Positions 15,564-24,024 of a stretch of 64,000 nt of DNA are shown here, in pieces. Below the pieces are notes generated by a model. That model worked only from the letters and a program-made list of their open reading frames with translations. It ran no database searches and was not told the DNA's origin. Where the stretch lies: NCBI GenBank assembly GCA_013112575.1, contig JABFGG010000001.1, positions 248,001 through 312,000 on the forward strand, in the 5' to 3' direction. Position 1 is the stretch's first letter. Each line of letters begins with the position of its first letter. This DNA comes from Chloroflexota bacterium (GTDB lineage: Bacteria; Chloroflexota; Anaerolineae; Anaerolineales; UBA11579). The position numbers and the translations under genes are program-made.

Positions 15564-16839
15564 TTGACACACGTTGTTTCGGAAATTCACCCTGCCACCA
15601 TCGTTCCCCCGCACGAGACGATCACCGATGGAACCTTGTTGATTGAAAATGAAGTGATCACTGTAATTCGGTAAACGCTACCATCGACAAAAAGGGCATA
15701 AATGCAGAAGGGCTTTACCTGACGCCCGGATCATTGATCTCCTGATCAATGGCGCTTTTGGCAAGGGTTTTACGGAAAATCCTCAATCCATTTGTGACGT
15801 TGCGGAAGGGTTGCCAAGATTTGGCATTACCAGCTTTTTCCCCACCATAATTTCCTCACCCCTTGATGTTATTGCCCAGGCCCAAACCACATTACACGAC
15901 GACAGCAATGTAAATAAAAGAGGCGCGACGCCTCTTTTATTTACATTTAGTACGCCCTTCCTGAATCCTGCCAAAAAGGGAGCTCACGATTCGCAATATC
16001 TGCGCCAACTCGACAGTGAAGTCGCCTTAAAATGGAATCCACAGAATGGTGTATGCATGGTTACTTTGGCCCCTGAGCTTCCCGGAGATCAAGAGCTCAT
16101 TCGTGATTTGACCCAACAAGGCGTTATTGTGGGAGCAGGCCATTCGCTGGCCAATTATCAAGAAGCTCGCGAAGGTATCGACAACGGTATTCGTTACAGC
16201 GCATACTTGTTCAACGTCATGCCTCTTCTGCATCATCGTCAGCCGGGCCTTGTTGGGGCTTTGTTGGAAGATGAAAATACTGCTTTTGGATTGATTGTAG
16301 ATCACATCCATGTCCATCCAGCTATGGTCAGGCTTGTTTGTGAAAGCATCCGGCACGAACGATTAAACCTTATAGCGGATGCCATACCGGCTTTGGGCAA
16401 GCCTCCTGGGACATACTCTCTAGGTGGTCAGGAGATAACTGTTGATGAGGCTTCATGCCGTTTAGCGGATGGCACTCTTGCAGGTAGCATCTTGCCACTA
16501 AATGAAGCTCTAAGAAATTTGATCAGCATTACGTCCTGCTCTCTGCCCCAGGCTTTGACCAGCGTAACGGCTACTCCTGCTGATATGTTAGGATTGGCAC
16601 ATAAGAAAGAGAGAATTGATGTGGGCTATGATGCGGATATGGTCCTGCTTTCACCGGAATTGGAAGTAGTTGCCACTTTGATTGAATCCTCAGTAATCTA
16701 TACACATGAAAACTCTTGTAAGCAACAGAGTAAGATTTCGGCAAACGAGTCAGGGGGGTTCGTTCACCTTTACCAGCTACAATTTCCCCCAAGCCAAAAT
16801 CTGGAATTATTGGAGAGACATGGCTATTGTCCTAAATAA
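15564..16839 (+). pseudogene. nagA: Decayed N-acetylglucosamine-6-P deacetylase
   Basis: NagA homology is spread over three frames. It starts at TTG 15564 (HETITDGTLLIENEVITVI, stop at 15672), shifts to VNATIDKKGINAEGLYLTPG, then shifts again near 15735 to FIDLLINGAFGKGFTENP. Both shifts fit single-base losses. The third frame is open to 16839 but a palindrome at 15907-15947 replaces the HLEGP motif that supplies a metal ligand. The metal-ligand His of the usual THLFNAM is Tyr (AYLFNVM). The end (after VIYTHENS) is run-on. A reader could mistake 15811-16839 for an intact 342-residue enzyme. Loss of this step would leave GlcNAc-6-P from the upstream epimerase/kinase without its normal deacetylase unless another enzyme acts. 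Confidence 0.85.
15907..15947. repeat. 41-bp palindrome inserted in nagA remnant
   Basis: Two perfect 19-base arms (AATGTAAATAAAAGAGGCG and its complement) enclose a CGA loop. It interrupts conserved NagA sequence. I did not find a second copy in the window. It could be a small palindromic mobile element, or a terminator-like hairpin acquired during decay. Confidence 0.8.
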
Positions 16840-16878
16840 AACAAACCTTAACTAATGAGAATAAATACTATTTCAACT

Positions 16879-18048
16879 TCAATAGCTTTCGGTAAAATGA
16901 AATATCTGATTACAAAAAAGTGCAACCCCTATCGGTAAAACATCTTCATCAATTTCAAAACGCGAACTATGGTGGGGATAGCTTTCTGCCGATCCGGCCC
17001 CGAGGATAACATGGCATCCGGGATTGGCGCGTAAGAACTCTGCAACATCGTCAGAAGGTGCAGCTTTGTAGTCCATTTTTAGATTATTCTCACCAACTAT
17101 CTCCGCAGCCAAATTTCTCACGACAGCAGTAATCTCCGGATTATTTACTGTAGCCGGCACGATCTCGTCAATTTTCAGCTCCCCACTCACCCCAAATGCC
17201 TGAGAGGTGTGCTCAACCACTTGTTGTAATCTCTCATGGATTAAGGATTTCACTGTATTTTCATAGGTGCGGATCGTTCCAGAAATTTCTGCTTTCTCTG
17301 GGATGATATTAAAGGCATTGCCTGCCTGGAAACTGCAAATGCTAATTACTGCAGAGTCGAATAGACCAATGTCTCGCGTGAGAATTGTTTGCACATTATT
17401 GACTATTTGCACCCCGGCCATTAGCACATCGTCGGCTGTCTCAGGTAGTGCGCCATGCCCACCACGCCCCTTCAGGATGATCCAAAACGCATCTGCTGCA
17501 GCCAGGATCGGGCCTTCCCCTATCCAGACTGTACCTGACGGGCGCTGCGATTCAACATGTAAGCCGAAGGAATAATCAGGAACTGGATTTTGGAGAACTC
17601 CATCCTCAATCATGGCTAAGGCTCCTCCAGCGCCTTCCTCGGCAGGCTGGAATACAAGTTTTACAGTACCTTGCAGTTGTTCTTTCTGGCTTGCAACTAG
17701 CTGCGCAACTCCCATCCCGATTGCCATGTGCGCATCATGGCCGCAAGCGTGCATTACCCCGGGTTTCTGGGAAATATACTCTACTTGGTTCTCTTCTTGA
17801 ATGGGTAAGGCATCCATATCAAAGCGCAGCAGCAACACGGGACCGTCACTATGCCCACTCAATACTCCCACAACACCAGTTTTGCCAATGCCGGTTTGGA
17901 CTTCAAAACCTAAAGAATTAAGATGTTCCGCAATTTTGCCTGCTGTCCGAACTTCTTGAAAACGCAGTTCTGGATGGCGATGGAAGTCTCTGCGCCATTC
18001 AACTAATGCGTTTTTTAGTTGTTCTGCTTCTGCAAGGTAAGAAATCAT
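16879..18048 (-). CDS. M20-family amidohydrolase
   Basis: This 389-residue metallopeptidase-fold enzyme belongs to the aminoacylase/hippurate hydrolase branch. Metal-site motifs are visible in order: DFHRHPELRFQE, RFDMDALPIQE, MHACGHDAHMAI, FQPAEEGAGGA, GLHVESQRPSG, and late APSDDVAEF with the C-terminal PHHSSRFEIDED. It hydrolyses N-acyl bonds of small molecules in the cytoplasm (no signal peptide). It is convergent with the decayed nagA, so it could supply a deacylase activity for the amino-sugar pathway, but this is speculation. The protein itself looks intact. Confidence 0.9.
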   Translation of the reverse strand: MISYLAEAEQLKNALVEWRRDFHRHPELRFQEVRTAGKIAEHLNSLGFEVQTGIGKTGVVGVLSGHSDGPVLLLRFDMDALPIQEENQVEYISQKPGVMHACGHDAHMAIGMGVAQLVASQKEQLQGTVKLVFQPAEEGAGGALAMIEDGVLQNPVPDYSFGLHVESQRPSGTVWIGEGPILAAADAFWIILKGRGGHGALPETADDVLMAGVQIVNNVQTILTRDIGLFDSAVISICSFQAGNAFNIIPEKAEISGTIRTYENTVKSLIHERLQQVVEHTSQAFGVSGELKIDEIVPATVNNPEITAVVRNLAAEIVGENNLKMDYKAAPSDDVAEFLRANPGCHVILGAGSAESYPHHSSRFEIDEDVLPIGVALFCNQIFHFTESY

Positions 18049-18505
18049 ACAATTTGTCTCTTATTAGAATATGGTAGCAAGTCCGTTAGAATTAGGGTTG
18101 AGTTATTGGGATGAAACTCATACATTCAAGCACTAAACCATTCAGGCGATGAGCGCTCAGCCAGAATAAATCCGCACAGAAAAACAGCTGCAATTCATAT
18201 TTCCGTATCAGTAAATTAAGTGACATTATTCTACTAATAGATACACAGCTCCCACCACTAGCTCCAAACTACAAATAAATTGCAGCCTCTTATACGGCTG
18301 CCGAGACACCTGCCTGCATCATTAATTTGCTACCTTTTTCATTATAACCTGAGTAGGAAAACTGTTCTCAAATCCCACAAAAATAGTAAAAAAAGAGTGT
18401 CGCTGGTTTGGAATAAAAGGCTTCTGGTGTATCGATTTCTCAATCTATATTTCGAATGGCAGTGAGCTCTCGCAAGGTTTGCAAAAGATCTCAGATGATA
18501 ATTGA
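18049..18505. other. 457-bp region without a gene
   Basis: No convincing reading frame is present. The only local structure is a small hairpin (GCAGCC at 18282-18287 with GGCTGC at 18296-18301). It must contain the promoter of the M20 gene. Because a rightward terminator follows at 18506, a small rightward RNA in this interval is possible, but I see no strong promoter for it. Confidence 0.4.
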
Positions 18506-18531
18506 GGCCGGTCATTCGACCGGCCTTTTTT
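18506..18531 (+). terminator. Rho-independent terminator, rightward
   Basis: GGCCGGTC, an ATTC loop, GACCGGCC and six T residues make a canonical terminator on the + strand. The neighbouring genes are both leftward, so it terminates either an unrecognised rightward RNA or acts as the 3' hairpin of the leftward operon despite lacking a T tract in that direction. Confidence 0.7.
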
Positions 18532-18535
18532 CTTA

Positions 18536-19225
18536 CTAAACTTGTTTGAGAGCAGTGGGTTTTCGCGTTGTAATTCGCGGGCGTTGCATATGCCAGGCGA
18601 CTAAGCCAACACCAAGTAAGATCAATCCCCAGCCTGCAAGGGCAAGCTGAGTGTGCCACACGTCGGCGAAGTTAACCCCGCCAAATGTGTGGGTTGGCCC
18701 GGCCCAGATCTGCACAGTAAGTGTGGAGATGCCCATGATGATGGCAGCTACTCCTAAACCTGTGCCGGCGGTTCCCCCGCCTGTAGCAAGCCCCAACGCC
18801 ATCGCTTCCCGGATGGCGGGAATGTTGAACACCAGGAAAACGACCAGGGTGAGGATATTCATGTACAGACGGGCGTCATTGGGCATAGAAGCGCCGCGCA
18901 AAATCTGTGAAGAAACAACATGGACCCCGCTCAAGACAGCACCGATCACAAGGATCACCAGCGCATCACGGTAGGATTTTTCTTTGGAACGCGCAAAAGC
19001 GATGGTGCAACGAATGGCATACACGGCCACAGCAATCGTAGCGAGCACAAAGAATTGGTAGAGCCACTTAAAAGGTGCAATCCCCACCATCGAATCATAG
19101 TTCTCTGCCCCCAGTGCTACACAAGCCGTCCCGATGCCCCCCAGCAGATGGAAAGCGGCTGTCAGGCCCAGCAAAATGATGCCGACGACCCGTAGGATTT
19201 TCCCCAAGGTTGTTGCATTAGACAT
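18536..19225 (-). CDS. Six-span membrane protein, last gene of heme-linked operon
   Basis: This 229-residue membrane protein has about six hydrophobic spans (VVGIILLGLTAAFHLLGG, WLYQFFVLATIAVAVYA, ALVILVIGAVLSGVHVV, MNILTLVVFLVFNIPA, GVAAIIMGISTLTVQI, AGWGLILLGVGLVAWHM). I do not recognise the family. His residues inside spans one, four and six and a conserved-looking WHTQLALAGWG stretch could bind heme, but this is speculative. It follows a strong GGAGAG ribosome site and closes the operon. Confidence 0.65.
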   Translation of the reverse strand: MSNATTLGKILRVVGIILLGLTAAFHLLGGIGTACVALGAENYDSMVGIAPFKWLYQFFVLATIAVAVYAIRCTIAFARSKEKSYRDALVILVIGAVLSGVHVVSSQILRGASMPNDARLYMNILTLVVFLVFNIPAIREAMALGLATGGGTAGTGLGVAAIIMGISTLTVQIWAGPTHTFGGVNFADVWHTQLALAGWGLILLGVGLVAWHMQRPRITTRKPTALKQV

Positions 19226-19256
19226 TGTCTCTCCTTAATAATTCGGCTTTACACCG

Positions 19257-19862
19257 TCAGACCTGTGCAAAGCCATAGATAAAAGCTGTTGTCGTTAGAA
19301 AGAATAGGGCTGGCAATACGGATAAGATGGCGGTCTGTGAAAGAATAGGACGGCCTGCTTTTAGGAATGAAAGCAATAAACCACCAACACCCATTAAAGC
19401 CCCACCGATCCCGACCATAACGAAACCAGATGCCAGGCTGCCTTGTAATACTAACCAGATAGGCAGACCAAAGAGCAACAGGCCTGCGATACCGTGGATA
19501 GGCGCCAGCACCATGGCAGCCCCCTTACCGTGAAGCGTATAACGCGAAATGGCAACTATCAGGAAACCGGCCACCGAAAAAACCAGATATATCCCTGTAA
19601 AACGCGGCAAGTACTCGACGATCAATCCAAGTGACAGGCTTAGGGGAATCAGGGTAGAAACGATCACCGTGATAGGGCTGCCGAGAATCTCAAAACCGAG
19701 GATCATCAAAAGTAAGCCCGACACAAGTAAGGCTCCAAAGCCAACGGTGTAGCAAATTATAGGCAGCAGTTCCAGGCCCTCGATGCCGACTGCAACCTGG
19801 TAAGCAGCCAGCACTCCTGTCCCCAGCAGGAGTAGCCGGTCTGCGATACCGATCTTTTTCAT
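19257..19862 (-). CDS. Membrane protein, paralog of the 23.2-kb gene product
   Basis: This 201-residue multi-span protein has about seven hydrophobic segments. It aligns end to end with the first gene of the operon (23213-23833): shared DRLLLLGTG/DRIILLATG, LLVSGLLL, SLIPL.(I/L)SLG, HG(I/V)AGL, and VGIGGAL(M/I)G(V/L)GG. The function is unknown. Its ATG overlaps the farnesyltransferase stop (TAATG), so it is coupled to heme O synthesis in the same transcript. Two related subunits suggest a hetero-oligomeric membrane complex. Confidence 0.7.
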   Translation of the reverse strand: MKKIGIADRLLLLGTGVLAAYQVAVGIEGLELLPIICYTVGFGALLVSGLLLMILGFEILGSPITVIVSTLIPLSLSLGLIVEYLPRFTGIYLVFSVAGFLIVAISRYTLHGKGAAMVLAPIHGIAGLLLFGLPIWLVLQGSLASGFVMVGIGGALMGVGGLLLSFLKAGRPILSQTAILSVLPALFFLTTTAFIYGFAQV

Positions 19863-20737
19863 TACATGCCGTCCAGGGCCATGAGCAACATAGCACCCAG
19901 CATGTATAACGAAGCATATTTGAAGAGCCCGAAGTTCACACGTTCAGAGGGTTTCCACACACTGCCTACTGCCAGCAGGAAAAGCCCGACGGAAAGCACT
20001 GCGATCACCCGCAAGTAGCCTACGGCCATGCCAAAGCCAACCGCACCTATAGCAATGGCTATGGCAGCGATGAGGCTTGAAACTGCGATCACCTTGCGCG
20101 TGGTGCCAAATCCATAGGTTGATGGAAAGGTGGGCACGCCCGCATTCTTGTAGTCATCAAAATAGCGCATGCTGAAGGTCAGGATGTGGGTAGGGATCCA
20201 GAAAAGCACTGAGAGGCATAGGGCCATGCCGACCCAGTCGATGTAGCCCAGGCCCAAAACACGACCTGCCAGCACTGGCATGCCCCCAGATATACCACCC
20301 CACACAATACCCCAAGCCGTGCGTCGTTTCAGCCACATGGTGTAGATGACCACGTCAAAGAACAAACCGGCGAAAATGACCAGGCCATACAGCGGCATCA
20401 TCATGAACGCCCAGCCAACCCCCAGAGCAGACATCCCCAGGCCCAGGGCCAGTGCCTTTGAAGGGGCGAGCTGGCCTGACGGCAGGGGGCGTTGGCAGGT
20501 GCGTTTCATCCTGGCGTCGATGTCACGGTCGTACCACATGTTCAGCACGGTGCTGCCGCTAATCGCCAGGAACAAGCTGCCACTCAGGGATAAGAGAATG
20601 CCAGGATTCAAGACCGGGCAGCGAGCACTCATAAACCCCGCCAGCCCGGTTATCAGCAACAAGGCGGTTTGCAGGCTTTTGATCAAGGGCCAGTAGTTGC
20701 GCTTGATGGTTTTCAGGCTTGCCTTCAAGGTAGTCAT
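19862..20737 (-). CDS. ctaB: Protoheme IX farnesyltransferase
   Basis: This 291-residue UbiA-superfamily membrane prenyltransferase makes heme O from protoheme. It carries the Mg-farnesyl-PP motif NMWYDRDIDARMKRT and the conserved RPLPSG stretch, then WIPTHILTFSMRYFDDYKN with the second acidic motif. The start is ATG 20737, 8 bases after the upstream stop and behind TGAGG, rather than the longer start at 20773 that would overlap the FGE-lipoprotein gene. Its presence implies the operon product uses heme O or A, as heme-copper oxidases do. Confidence 0.93.
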   Translation of the reverse strand: MTTLKASLKTIKRNYWPLIKSLQTALLLITGLAGFMSARCPVLNPGILLSLSGSLFLAISGSTVLNMWYDRDIDARMKRTCQRPLPSGQLAPSKALALGLGMSALGVGWAFMMMPLYGLVIFAGLFFDVVIYTMWLKRRTAWGIVWGGISGGMPVLAGRVLGLGYIDWVGMALCLSVLFWIPTHILTFSMRYFDDYKNAGVPTFPSTYGFGTTRKVIAVSSLIAAIAIAIGAVGFGMAVGYLRVIAVLSVGLFLLAVGSVWKPSERVNFGLFKYASLYMLGAMLLMALDGM

Positions 20738-20744
20738 TGATGCC

Positions 20745-21641
20745 TCAGGGTGTGCGTAGACAGCGGAAGCCAACGTTAGGGCTCAAGAACTCGGGCCCTG
20801 CTGAGTTGTTTGTCCAGACACGCAAGTTGTAAGCGTAGTTTTCCTTGGAGCCACCGCGCATATAGCGGTAGTGCTGGTCTTCGTAGTCATCTCCGGTCCA
20901 TTGCCAGACGTTGCCGGCCATGTCATAAACTCCGTAAGGGCTGGCATTGTCAAAGGTAATGAAACCATCATAGGTTTGACCATTGAAGAAACCTACAGGG
21001 GTGGTGTCGCTGCTGCCTGCGAGTTTCTCAAAGACGTCATGACTGCTGTAGAAATTGGCATGTTCCTTCGTGACCTCATCACCCCAGGGATACGGGCGTA
21101 AATCTGTGCCGCGGGCAGCCTTTTCCCATTCGACCTCAGTTGGTAAACGGGAATCATAGAATTCGCAGTAGGCTTTAGCACCAAACCAGGAAACCAAAAC
21201 TACGGGATGGTTTTCATAGCCAGACATGGGAACAAAAGCGCTGCCATCAAAGGCAATGCGTAACCCGGGATCCTCAAGGTTCATGTGAACGTAGTCACCC
21301 GCGGGAATTTCTTCCTCGTGTTTGTGTCCGTCGTATTGGTCACCGGGATGGTAGCCAACGACCTCTTCGCCATCAACCTCGACCCAACCTTCTTCGACAG
21401 CCTGGTTGAGATAATTGGCAAACTGGGTATTGGTGACATGGGTGACCATGATTTCATAGTCATATTCCACCATGGTTTCGTGTTCATGTTGCCCCATGTA
21501 GAACTCGCCCGCGGGCACGAGGGCCCAACCCTCCGGATCAATCCCTGTGTCGAAGGTGGGGAAATCGCCTTCTATGGGCCCAGCACAGGCAAACAGAAGA
21601 AGAGCAAAAAGTGCAATGAAAATCAGGTGATAGCGCTTCAC
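20745..21641 (-). CDS. FGE/SUMF1-domain lipoprotein
   Basis: This 298-residue lipoprotein (signal FIALFALLLFAC) has a formylglycine-generating-enzyme-like domain: VPAGEFYMG, VTNTQFANYLNQ, HPVVLVSWFGAKAYCEF, RLPTEVEWEKAARG, YPWGDE, YGVYDMAGNVWQW, RGGS and closing VGFRCLRT. Most bacterial members are not sulfatase activators but structural or ligand-binding proteins. It is exported and anchored outside the cytoplasmic membrane. GTG 21641 overlaps the stop of the membrane protein gene (GTGA), so the two are tightly coupled; it may be an extracytoplasmic subunit of that protein. Confidence 0.85.
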   Translation of the reverse strand: MKRYHLIFIALFALLLFACAGPIEGDFPTFDTGIDPEGWALVPAGEFYMGQHEHETMVEYDYEIMVTHVTNTQFANYLNQAVEEGWVEVDGEEVVGYHPGDQYDGHKHEEEIPAGDYVHMNLEDPGLRIAFDGSAFVPMSGYENHPVVLVSWFGAKAYCEFYDSRLPTEVEWEKAARGTDLRPYPWGDEVTKEHANFYSSHDVFEKLAGSSDTTPVGFFNGQTYDGFITFDNASPYGVYDMAGNVWQWTGDDYEDQHYRYMRGGSKENYAYNLRVWTNNSAGPEFLSPNVGFRCLRTP

Positions 21642-23113
21642 GATTGCACCTCCCCATAGCCGGTTTCATCCAGTTCTGATTTCCAACGACCATTCCTTTT
21701 GAATAGATCGAAAAGCCGCCACAGCAGAAACATGGCCAGCACTACTAACACCAGGGCCAGACCAAAGTCTGCTACAAGCATGGTCCAGTTCACGAGGGGC
21801 TGTTGAGCTGATTCGGTCACAAAGAGGCGTTTCATGGAGAATATGGTCACTGCCCCAAAAGCAAGGTCGGAGCCGATGATGACCAGCCAGCCGAACCATT
21901 GGCGCAGCCTGCCTTTGAGGCCTGCCAGGTCGGCAAAGTAGAACAGGATGATGGTGGCAATGATGCCGGACAGGATGTGCCAGTGCCCGGTGAGGATGAT
22001 CCGTTCTTCACGATGCGGCCATACGCGGAAGATCTCATTAAGATTGACGGCCATGAAGATACCCACGCCACTGACCGTGAAGTTCATAAACACCATCTGC
22101 CAGGTGGCCCCAAACTTGAGCGGGTCATGGAAGAGTGCTTTGAGCTTCTGGAAGAAATTGGCTTTTTCTATGCCTTGCTCGGCAATGCGTTCACGGATCA
22201 ACTTATCCCAGCCGAAGATGACCAAAAACAAGGCCGCCAGCATGACAAAGACAGAACCGACGTAGATGGTGGTATGTGCCCACTCAACCCATACAACGGA
22301 CCAGGCTCCAATCGAAATCGTGATGGTTCCAAAGATCATCAAAGGCATGGCAATTTTGTGGAACCAGCCCTTGAAGTCGTACCATTTCCCGATGATCAGG
22401 GTTAGCGCAATAGCGACCAGTGTGAGCATGATGTGCAAATGCCCAATGATCGATTTTTGCAGGAGAGTCTTGTGGGGGTTGCGGATGAGGTCTTCTGCCA
22501 GGAAGGTTTCGTGGCCGTTACCCCAGTAAGATCCCGTCACAGCACCAAATAGAGCTGACCCGAGCGTGGCTACAGCCATGACGAAGAAGGCTGTGCGTTC
22601 GAGGTCCAGTCCACCGCGAGTGCGTGAATAGTCTGTATCCTCAATGCGATACTCTTTTCTCCAGGGCCATAAAGCTGCGGCAAACAGCAAGCCTCCGAAG
22701 AACAACAAAGATTGACCAAAAATGAACAGGCCGTGGAAAACGAAGTTGTGCCCGAAATATGCAAATGCCAGGCCAAAGATCATGGCGATCAGATAGCCGA
22801 AGGTCACTGTGGCATTGATCGTGCTTTGCTCGTGTTTCTTCATCTTTACCAGGGCTGTGATGAAGTAGACTTCGATAGCCACCACCGCATTGGCGATGAC
22901 GTGGTATAGGATGATGATGCGCCCCTCGCGTTCGGCTGGTACAAGCTGAAAACCGAAGAGGTCTACGACCACATCGGTGATTCCGAACTCGACCATAGGG
23001 CCGGACAGCATGCCCCACAAGGCCGTGACCAAAGAGATCATGGCAATGGCGACCAGCGCCAGGCCTTTGGTTGAACGGAAGAGGTAATTAAAACGGTCTA
23101 CAAAAACTTGCAT
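21638..23113 (-). CDS. Heme-copper-oxidase subunit I-like membrane protein
   Basis: This 491-residue protein has roughly 12-14 spans. ILTGHWHILSGIIATIILFY resembles helix X of cytochrome oxidase subunit I (HFHxxLS), and IIGHLHIMLTLVAIALTLI is a second His pair. I do not see the HPxVY or His-His copper motifs, so a normal copper site seems absent. Three segments start alike (GRIIILYHVI, QKSIIGHLHIM, ERIILTGHWHIL), suggesting internal repeats. With ctaB next to it, it probably binds heme. The family is not described to my knowledge; it may be a quinol- or cytochrome-linked reductase subunit. Confidence 0.6.
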   Translation of the reverse strand: MQVFVDRFNYLFRSTKGLALVAIAMISLVTALWGMLSGPMVEFGITDVVVDLFGFQLVPAEREGRIIILYHVIANAVVAIEVYFITALVKMKKHEQSTINATVTFGYLIAMIFGLAFAYFGHNFVFHGLFIFGQSLLFFGGLLFAAALWPWRKEYRIEDTDYSRTRGGLDLERTAFFVMAVATLGSALFGAVTGSYWGNGHETFLAEDLIRNPHKTLLQKSIIGHLHIMLTLVAIALTLIIGKWYDFKGWFHKIAMPLMIFGTITISIGAWSVVWVEWAHTTIYVGSVFVMLAALFLVIFGWDKLIRERIAEQGIEKANFFQKLKALFHDPLKFGATWQMVFMNFTVSGVGIFMAVNLNEIFRVWPHREERIILTGHWHILSGIIATIILFYFADLAGLKGRLRQWFGWLVIIGSDLAFGAVTIFSMKRLFVTESAQQPLVNWTMLVADFGLALVLVVLAMFLLWRLFDLFKRNGRWKSELDETGYGEVQS

Positions 23114-23212
23114 AATGTCTCCCGATAAGAGTGTTTATATAAAGTTATCCGAAAAGTAGGGGTGCGGATTTGACAAAAGTTAATCCGCACCCCTATCCCC
23201 GGTGAAGTAATC

Positions 23213-23833
23213 TCAAGCTGTTTGAATATCTTTGATGAAGCCCAAAGCAAACGCCAGGGTCATTAATAGAAGTAAGGGAGCCAGGATGAGGAGTACGAAT
23301 TCCTCACTAAAGAACAACAACTGTGAGTCAACGCTCAGGAATGAGAGGGCGATGCCCCCTAAACCGATCAGTGCGCCGCCGATGCCCACCCACCAGAAAC
23401 CGGCAGGAGCCTTGTCTTTGGCACTCAAGTAGATCGGGCCCAGGAAAATGATCAGTCCGGCGACACCGTGGAAGAGGGGTACTGCTAGGGTCTTGAGGGA
23501 TGAACCGGTGATGCTGGTAAAGGCGATCGCCAGAAAGCCGATCAGAGCAAACCAGGCGAAGGCTTTTTTCCATCCCGGGAAGAACTGGTTAGCAACCCCC
23601 AACGAAATACCCAGGGGAATCAGACTGGCAACTGTCAGCACGTACGGTGAAGCCAAAATGCCCCAGCCCATAGCGATCAGCAACAGGCCGGAAACCAGCA
23701 ACACCACGAAACCCATAAGATAATAAAGATCATATAGATTCTTTTCTTTACTGTAACGGGCATAAAAACGCCAGATCAGATAGATGGCGGCCAGGCCGGT
23801 GGCCAGTAAGATGATGCGATCAAACAATGACAT
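23213..23833 (-). CDS. Membrane protein, first gene of heme-linked operon
   Basis: This 206-residue multi-span protein is a paralog of the product of 19257-19862 (see there for shared motifs). I chose ATG 23833 (MSLFDRIILL) because GAGGAG precedes it; a longer frame reaching 23941 would run through the regulatory site. The CRP-type operator lies 94 bases upstream of the start and the leader is about 60 bases. The function is unknown; it likely forms part of the same membrane complex. Confidence 0.75.
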   Translation of the reverse strand: MSLFDRIILLATGLAAIYLIWRFYARYSKEKNLYDLYYLMGFVVLLVSGLLLIAMGWGILASPYVLTVASLIPLGISLGVANQFFPGWKKAFAWFALIGFLAIAFTSITGSSLKTLAVPLFHGVAGLIIFLGPIYLSAKDKAPAGFWWVGIGGALIGLGGIALSFLSVDSQLLFFSEEFVLLILAPLLLLMTLAFALGFIKDIQTA

Positions 23834-23899
23834 AACGTATCTCCTCTTAGAAATCATTTGCGGCAGTGCAATAGGACATTTATTCCCTGCCTTTTGTGA

Positions 23900-23905
23900 A
23901 TTATT
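23900..23905 (-). promoter_or_regulatory. -10 box of the heme-linked operon
   Basis: AATAAT (minus strand) lies so that the predicted start near 23893 places the centre of the CRP-type site at -41.5. There is no good -35 box, as expected for a class II activated promoter. Confidence 0.55.
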
Positions 23906-23926
23906 TCTCATTGGGAGTTTGCGTTC

Positions 23927-23942
23927 TGTGACCTGCGTCACA
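23927..23942. promoter_or_regulatory. CRP-type operator upstream of heme-linked operon
   Basis: TGTGAC-CTGC-GTCACA is a perfect inverted repeat fitting the CRP consensus TGTGA-N6-TCACA. It lies between the Crp/Fnr gene terminator and the heme-linked operon. Confidence 0.8.
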
Positions 23943-23950
23943 TTAAACGC

Positions 23951-23973
23951 AAAAAAGGGACATTTGTCCCTTT
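23951..23973 (-). terminator. Terminator of the Crp/Fnr-family gene
   Basis: Read leftward, AAAGGGAC, an AAAT loop and GTCCCTTTTTT form an 8-bp stem with a T tract. It sits about 50 bases after the regulator stop codon and insulates it from the downstream operon. Confidence 0.75.
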
Positions 23974-24024
23974 CTTTGTAGGTAGCTTGTCCTTTTTGGA
24001 ACGTTTAAATCAGCTCTTTACAAA

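Noticed and set aside
15811..16839. Intact 342-residue NagA
   Set aside because: The N-terminal part lies in two other frames upstream, the metal motif is replaced by a palindrome and a metal His is Tyr.
18280..18659. Short frames at 18280-18465 and 18342-18659
   Set aside because: Unsupported by start signals or recognisable sequence; the second overlaps the end of a real membrane-protein gene.
23834..23941. N-terminal extension of the first heme-operon gene to 23941
   Set aside because: It runs through the CRP-type site and promoter, and GAGGAG lies just before ATG 23833.
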